Source of the DNA: Clostridia bacterium
GTDB lineage: Bacteria; Bacillota; Clostridia; Saccharofermentanales; UBA5734
Reading direction: 5' to 3'
DNA length: 10,770 bases
Assembly (NCBI GenBank): GCA_009929975.1
Contig: RZZF01000036.1
Span: 1-10,770 of the forward strand
Both the position numbers and the translations under genes were made by a program. This document shows positions 6,970 through 10,770 of this stretch, in pieces (positions within the stretch are counted from its first letter, which is position 1; the number at the start of each line of letters is the position of its first letter). Below the pieces are notes generated by a model, which was not told the DNA's origin, did no database searches, and saw only the letters and a list, made by a program, of their open reading frames with translations.

Positions 6970-8182
6970 CAACCTGTCCTCCAAGTCGTTTCCATTCATT
7001 AAAGAATGTCGGATATGATTTGCTGACAGCTTCTGTTCCGCGGATCACGATTCCTTCCTGTGTCCTGAGCGCCGCGACCGCGAGTGCCATCACGATCCGG
7101 TGATCACCCCGGCCGTCAACCGTTCCTCCGCGCAGACATCGCTGTCCGGCCGGTCCGACGATGGTCAGGCCATCCTCCTGAACCGTGACATCCGCACCAA
7201 TGGCCTGGAGCGCGTCGGCCGTCGCCTGCAGACGATCGCTCTCCTTGAACCGCAGGCGGGCCGCGTTGATGATCTCAGTTCTCGCGCGGGTGGCAGCCGC
7301 CGCGACCGCGAGCACCGGAACGAGGTCAGGACAGGGTCCGGCATCGATCCGGCAGACCGTTCCCGTCTGCTCAGCCGTTCTCAGAGCCGCCAGGTGCTGA
7401 TGGATGGCCTGATCACCCTGCCGGCTGCCCTCCGGCAGCCCGTCAACCTGCAGTGGACTACCGAGCCAGGCCGCGGTCAGCCAGAAGGCGGCCTGAGAAT
7501 AATCCGTTTCAACCGCATAATCGGCTGGCTGATAGCGCTGTCGGCCTGGAACAGCCAGACAGCCGTCCTGCCAGAAGGCCCGGACGGAAAACCGTTTCAT
7601 GACGGCTCGTGTCATTTCAACGTAGGGGGCCGAGGCCAGGGGCGAAGTCAGCTCTATGACGGAATCACCTTCAAGCAGCGGCAACGCGAAAAGAAGTCCG
7701 CTGATATATTGTGAACTGATATGACCGGGAACCATGAAGCGGCCAGGCTGAAGCCGGCCGCTGATCCGCAGAGGAAGATAATGTCCTTCAGCCTGCGGAA
7801 AAACCAACCGGATGCCATGCGGCGACAAGATACGGTCATAATCAGCCAGCGGCCGCAGCGGCAGCCGTCCATGACCTGTGAAGACAGCCGACCGGCCCAG
7901 GGCGGCCGCCACAGGGATCAGCAGGCGAAGCGTGGTACCGGACTCGTGACAGTCAAGTGTCAGATCCGGCTGACCTTCATCCGGTTTCGCGGCGGGCATC
8001 AATTGGCACAGACACTGTTCCGTTGCCTGAATGTCGTCCGACCGCGGGACCGGCAGATGCTGAACCCGGCCCGGATCTCCGGCCAGTGACGCCGCGATCA
8101 GGGCACGATGCGCGTCGCTTTTTGATGGCGGAGGCGTGACGATGCCGCTGAGTTGGACGGGATGTACCAGGCAATCAGTCAT
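6950..8182 (-). CDS. aroA: 3-phosphoshikimate 1-carboxyvinyltransferase (EPSP synthase)
   Basis: This enzyme joins PEP to shikimate-3-phosphate to form EPSP, and it is the target of glyphosate. The 410 residue protein is slightly shorter than the E. coli enzyme (427). Recognisable elements are PSKSDAHRA at 19-27 with K21 and R26, the PEP loop HESGTTLRL at 79-87, SSQY at 156-159, the catalytic aspartate in PDLVPVLA (D286), KESDRL at 313-318, GDHR at 359-362 and SKSYP at 387-391. The residue equivalent to E. coli G96 is glycine (G82), but the one equivalent to P101 is leucine (L87). A longer in-frame reading upstream to 8467 lies entirely inside aroB. The real start at 8182 has GGAGG 9 nt upstream and begins just before the first domain. 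It overlaps aroB by 8 nt and aroC by 20 nt. Confidence 0.96.
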   Translation of the reverse strand: MTDCLVHPVQLSGIVTPPPSKSDAHRALIAASLAGDPGRVQHLPVPRSDDIQATEQCLCQLMPAAKPDEGQPDLTLDCHESGTTLRLLIPVAAALGRSAVFTGHGRLPLRPLADYDRILSPHGIRLVFPQAEGHYLPLRISGRLQPGRFMVPGHISSQYISGLLFALPLLEGDSVIELTSPLASAPYVEMTRAVMKRFSVRAFWQDGCLAVPGRQRYQPADYAVETDYSQAAFWLTAAWLGSPLQVDGLPEGSRQGDQAIHQHLAALRTAEQTGTVCRIDAGPCPDLVPVLAVAAAATRARTEIINAARLRFKESDRLQATADALQAIGADVTVQEDGLTIVGPAGQRCLRGGTVDGRGDHRIVMALAVAALRTQEGIVIRGTEAVSKSYPTFFNEWKRLGGQVDELNMG

Positions 8183-9236
8183 TGCCGAGAACCTCCTGCA
8201 GGTGGTCGGCAAGCTGATCAAAGGTGATCGGATACAGGAAAGCCTGCCCGATCTCATGGAGCAGGACGAAATAAATCCGTCCGGCGAGGAATTTCTTATC
8301 GCTGCGGATCGCGTCAATGATGTCAGCGGCTGACAGGTCGTGCCGCACAGGGAGCTGATACATCTCGAGCAGACTGCGCAGGCGTTGTGCCGTTCCCGGG
8401 GAAGTGTGGCCTGACATCTCGCCAAGCCGGACCGCGGCCAGCATCCCCAGCGCAACGGCTTCGCCATGGGTATAAGTCGTGTATCCGGTCAGCTTCTCGA
8501 TCGCGTGTCCGACCGTATGCCCGAAATTAAGCAGCATACGTTCACCGGTATCCAGTTCATCCGCGGCAACCATCGCGGTCTTGATCCGGACACAGTGTTC
8601 AAGTACCCATTCCAGATCATACGCTCTGTTCTCGATCTGCTCAAACAAAGCCAGATCACGGATCATCCCGTATTTGATCACTTCAGCCATGCCTTCCGCC
8701 ATCCGTTCACGCGACAGCGTGCGCAGGAGGGCGGGGTCCATCAAAACAGCTTTGGGCTGGTAAAAGGTGCCGATCAGGTTTTTGCCAAAGGGCAGATCGA
8801 TCGCGGTCTTGCCGCCGATCGACGCGTCGACCTGGGCCAGCAGCGTGGTCGGGACCTGGATCAGCGGCAGGCCGCGCAGCCAGGTTGACGCGGCGAGACC
8901 GGCAAGGTCTCCGACCACGCCGCCACCGAGCGCGATGACAGGATCCGAGCGGCTCATACCGGCGGCGTGCAGCTGCTCATACAGCGTCATTAGCTGTTCA
9001 GGTGATTTGCTGGACTCTCCCGGCGGAATCACACCGACGCTGACCTGAAAACCGGCCGCAACCAGAGACAGGCGGGCAGTCTCCAGATACAGGCGGCCAA
9101 CCTGTTCATCGGTCACGATAAATGCCTGCCGCCCACGGCAGCTCGCCGCCGTAAATTCGCCGAGCCGCTTCAGCGCGCCCTTTTGAATCAGAATCGGATA
9201 ATCACCATGTCCGGTGCTCGCCATGATTTCAGGCAT
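8175..9236 (-). CDS. aroB: 3-dehydroquinate synthase
   Basis: This NAD- and metal-dependent enzyme cyclises DAHP to 3-dehydroquinate, the second step of the pathway. The 353 residue length is typical. Motifs include the dinucleotide-binding ALGGGVVGDLAGLAAS (102-117), PTTLLAQVDASIGGKTAID (129-147), NLIGTFYQP (153-161), and AEVIKYG (184-190). LNFGHTVGHAIE (236-247) and THGEAVALGM (256-265) follow; E185, H240 and H257 occupy the positions of the family's zinc ligands. An in-frame extension to 9287 would overlap aroF and has no better signal. The start at 9236 is preferred because GGGGAGG ends 5 nt before it. It follows aroF by 19 nt and overlaps aroA by 8 nt. Confidence 0.97.
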   Translation of the reverse strand: MPEIMASTGHGDYPILIQKGALKRLGEFTAASCRGRQAFIVTDEQVGRLYLETARLSLVAAGFQVSVGVIPPGESSKSPEQLMTLYEQLHAAGMSRSDPVIALGGGVVGDLAGLAASTWLRGLPLIQVPTTLLAQVDASIGGKTAIDLPFGKNLIGTFYQPKAVLMDPALLRTLSRERMAEGMAEVIKYGMIRDLALFEQIENRAYDLEWVLEHCVRIKTAMVAADELDTGERMLLNFGHTVGHAIEKLTGYTTYTHGEAVALGMLAAVRLGEMSGHTSPGTAQRLRSLLEMYQLPVRHDLSAADIIDAIRSDKKFLAGRIYFVLLHEIGQAFLYPITFDQLADHLQEVLGND

Positions 9237-9255
9237 AAATTCCTCCCCTGCCGCC

Positions 9256-10275
9256 TTAAGGCAGCGTCCTGCCGACCGCCTGCGCAACCGGGCGCAGCCG
9301 TCCGACCAATGCTTCGAACTCGTCCGGAGTCAGCGACTGCTGCCCATCGGACAGCGCCCGCTTAGGATCATTATGCACTTCTATGATCAGTCCGTCTGCC
9401 CCTGCGGCGATCGCGGCCTTGGCCAGCGGCTCAACCAGCCAGGCACTCCCTCCGGCGTGACTCGGATCAACAAAGACCGGCAAATGGGTCCGGCTCTTCA
9501 AAACCGGGATTGCCGATATGTCGAGGGTGTTGCGGGTGCTGGTTTCAAACGTGCGGATACCCCGTTCGCAAAGGATGATCTGATCATTGCCACCACTCAT
9601 GATGTATTCGGCCGACATAAGAAGCTCTTCAATCGTATTGGCAAATCCGCGTTTCAGCAAAATCGGACGGCGGACCCGGCCCAATTCCTTCAATAGTTCG
9701 AAATTCTGCATGTTACGGGTACCGACCTGGATGACATCGACAAATTCCATGAACAGATCCAACTGGGCCGGATTGGTGATTTCGGAAACGACCGGCAGTC
9801 CGGTTGCCATCTTTGCCCGCTTCATCAACATCAATCCTTCAGCCTTCAATCCCTGAAAAGCATAGGGTGAAGTTCTCGGCTTATACGCACCGCCGCGCAG
9901 CATCACCGCACCATTTTGAGCCACCCGTTCAGCGATTTCCCTGATCTGGTCCTCGGTTTCAACGGAACAGGGTCCGGCCGCGATGCAGATGGCCTTTCCT
10001 CCAACGAGACTGTCGCCGATCCGGATCGTCGTATCATCCGGATGAAATTTGCGATTGGCCCGCTTATAGGGTTCCTGTACCTTCATGACACGTTCAACAT
10101 GATCATCCAGTTCAAGCGATTCAACTGAAATGGCCGATGTATCACCGACCAGACCGATGATCGTCGTGTCACTGCCGTAGATCGGGCTGGTCTGTACGCC
10201 ATAGCTGGACGTCAGAAAATCACAAAGTTCGGTGACCTTATCCTTTGATATGCCATGCTTCAAAATTAAAATCAT
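9256..10275 (-). CDS. aroF: 3-deoxy-7-phosphoheptulonate (DAHP) synthase, type I-beta with N-terminal ferredoxin-like domain
   Basis: This enzyme makes the first committed step, condensing PEP with erythrose-4-phosphate. The 339 residues resemble the Thermotoga maritima enzyme closely along their whole length. A ferredoxin-like regulatory domain at about 1-66 is followed by a TIM barrel at about 75-335. Visible motifs are IAAGPCSVE (98-106), LRGGAYKPRTSPYAFQG (126-142), TRNMQNFELL (186-195), LKRGFANTIEE (207-217), ILCERGIRTFE (234-244), DPSHAGG (270-276) and ALSDGQQSL (307-315). C103, H273, E299 and D310 match the metal ligands of the Thermotoga enzyme. The N-terminal domain in that family mediates feedback inhibition by tyrosine and/or phenylalanine, so allosteric control is likely. 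The start is supported by AGGAGA 7 nt upstream. It sits 19 nt after aroK. Symbol use varies (aroF, aroG or aroA in some species). Confidence 0.96.
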   Translation of the reverse strand: MILILKHGISKDKVTELCDFLTSSYGVQTSPIYGSDTTIIGLVGDTSAISVESLELDDHVERVMKVQEPYKRANRKFHPDDTTIRIGDSLVGGKAICIAAGPCSVETEDQIREIAERVAQNGAVMLRGGAYKPRTSPYAFQGLKAEGLMLMKRAKMATGLPVVSEITNPAQLDLFMEFVDVIQVGTRNMQNFELLKELGRVRRPILLKRGFANTIEELLMSAEYIMSGGNDQIILCERGIRTFETSTRNTLDISAIPVLKSRTHLPVFVDPSHAGGSAWLVEPLAKAAIAAGADGLIIEVHNDPKRALSDGQQSLTPDEFEALVGRLRPVAQAVGRTLP

Positions 10276-10294
10276 TGACTTATCTCCTATCCAA

Positions 10295-10770
10295 TCAATT
10301 AAATCCCAGAGTTTCTATGATTTGCCGGGAAACGGATTCCGCCGGTTCATCCGCGTTGACACGCAGCCAGGCCAGTTTCTGATACAAAGGCCGGCGCTTC
10401 ACGTAGAGGTCTCGCCAGGCCTCCGGTTTCTGCCGTTCGATCAGCGGCCGGCCGGTTCCGTGTCCGATCCTCTGTTCGGTGGTCGGCAGTGAAGCATCCA
10501 GCCAGATAACCTGACAGGGAAACTGCCGGAGCAAAGTTTGCGCGGCGCTTTCCAGCAGTGCCCCTCCGCCTGTCGCCAGAACCTGGCTGGTGCCGCTTGC
10601 CAGACAGGATTCAAGACAGCTGTGCTCAATCCGACGAAATCCCGCCTCGCCGACAGAGGCGAAGATATCGGGGATCGACCGTCCCTCCTTGCTCGCGATC
10701 TGTTCATCAAGATCAACAAATGGTAGTTTCAAGCGCGCGGCCACCAGACGTCCGGTGGTTGTTTTTCCAC
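10295..10770 (-). CDS. aroK: Shikimate kinase, lacking its N-terminus (cut by window edge)
   Basis: This enzyme phosphorylates the 3-hydroxyl of shikimate with ATP. The reading frame runs off the right edge. The visible part begins inside the P-loop, where GKTTTGR is encoded at 10748-10768, so only about the first 10-15 residues are missing. A GTG at 10744 is an internal codon and not the start. Further features are the shikimate-binding aspartate in FVDLDEQI, an arginine in GFRRIE, ATGGGA (Walker B-like and substrate binding), the lid GTGRPLI, and the arginine pair in KRRPLY. It is a single-domain kinase with no fusion at the C-terminus. It stops 19 nt before aroF and is therefore the most upstream visible gene of the operon. 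More aro genes, perhaps aroE or tyrA, could precede it; this is not visible. Confidence 0.95.
   Translation of the reverse strand, partial: GKTTTGRLVAARLKLPFVDLDEQIASKEGRSIPDIFASVGEAGFRRIEHSCLESCLASGTSQVLATGGGALLESAAQTLLRQFPCQVIWLDASLPTTEQRIGHGTGRPLIERQKPEAWRDLYVKRRPLYQKLAWLRVNADEPAESVSRQIIETLGFN

Noticed and set aside
7100..7714. A 204-codon open frame on the plus strand
   Set aside because: It lies wholly antisense to aroA, its translation is rich in Arg, Ser and Gly with no recognisable motif, and the minus-strand reading is an unmistakable EPSP synthase.
8183..8467. A 95 residue N-terminal extension of aroA
   Set aside because: It lies out of frame inside aroB, has Cys/Ser/Arg-rich composition with no similarity to any EPSP synthase N-terminus, and the start at 8182 has a good ribosome binding site.
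1..10770. Search for tRNA, rRNA, CRISPR arrays, insertion sequences, phage genes or toxin-antitoxin pairs
   Set aside because: Coding genes fill nearly the whole window. The only gaps longer than 25 nt are 1555-1700 and 4136-4209, and neither holds such an element.

Overview
The window reads as a fairly G+C-rich bacterial chromosome segment. All convincing genes lie on the minus strand, so transcription runs from high to low coordinates. The best guess for the source is an anaerobic member of the Clostridia (Bacillota). The reasons are strong GGAGG-type ribosome binding sites, a V/A-type ATPase gene pair in the F-then-I order, a type I-beta DAHP synthase, an EPSP synthase with the ESGTTLR-type loop, and a fused chorismate mutase-prephenate dehydratase. 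Spirochaetes and other phyla also carry V-type ATPases, so this assignment is inference.

Region 10770 to 4210 is a tightly packed aromatic amino acid operon. In transcription order it holds aroK (shikimate kinase, cut by the window edge), aroF (DAHP synthase), aroB (3-dehydroquinate synthase), aroA (EPSP synthase), aroC (chorismate synthase), aroQ (type II 3-dehydroquinase) and pheA (chorismate mutase-prephenate dehydratase-ACT). Spacings range from 22 nt gaps to 20 nt overlaps, and every gene whose start is visible has a recognisable Shine-Dalgarno sequence. Together the genes cover six of the seven steps from erythrose-4-phosphate plus PEP to chorismate, then continue to phenylpyruvate. Shikimate dehydrogenase (aroE) and a tyrosine-branch gene (tyrA) are not in the window and may lie upstream, beyond position 10770.

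Region 4209 to 1701 is a two-gene ABC exporter: an ATPase followed by a large 12-helix ABC-2 type permease, joined by an ATGA overlap. A plausible sigma-A type promoter overlaps the pheA stop codon, so the exporter may have its own transcript. No terminator separates it from the aro operon, and its substrate is unknown.

Region 1700 to 1 begins a V-type ATPase operon with a good promoter (TATAAT with an extended -10). A short leader carries an inverted repeat next to the ribosome binding site. Then come the small stalk subunit (ntpF/subunit H) and the N-terminal two thirds of the membrane subunit I (ntpI), which runs off the left edge.

No RNA genes, mobile elements, CRISPR arrays or phage genes were seen. 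The window is mostly conserved housekeeping metabolism. The points worth a second look are regulatory (two promoters with nearby inverted repeats) and a few active-site or allosteric-site substitutions, not a new system.
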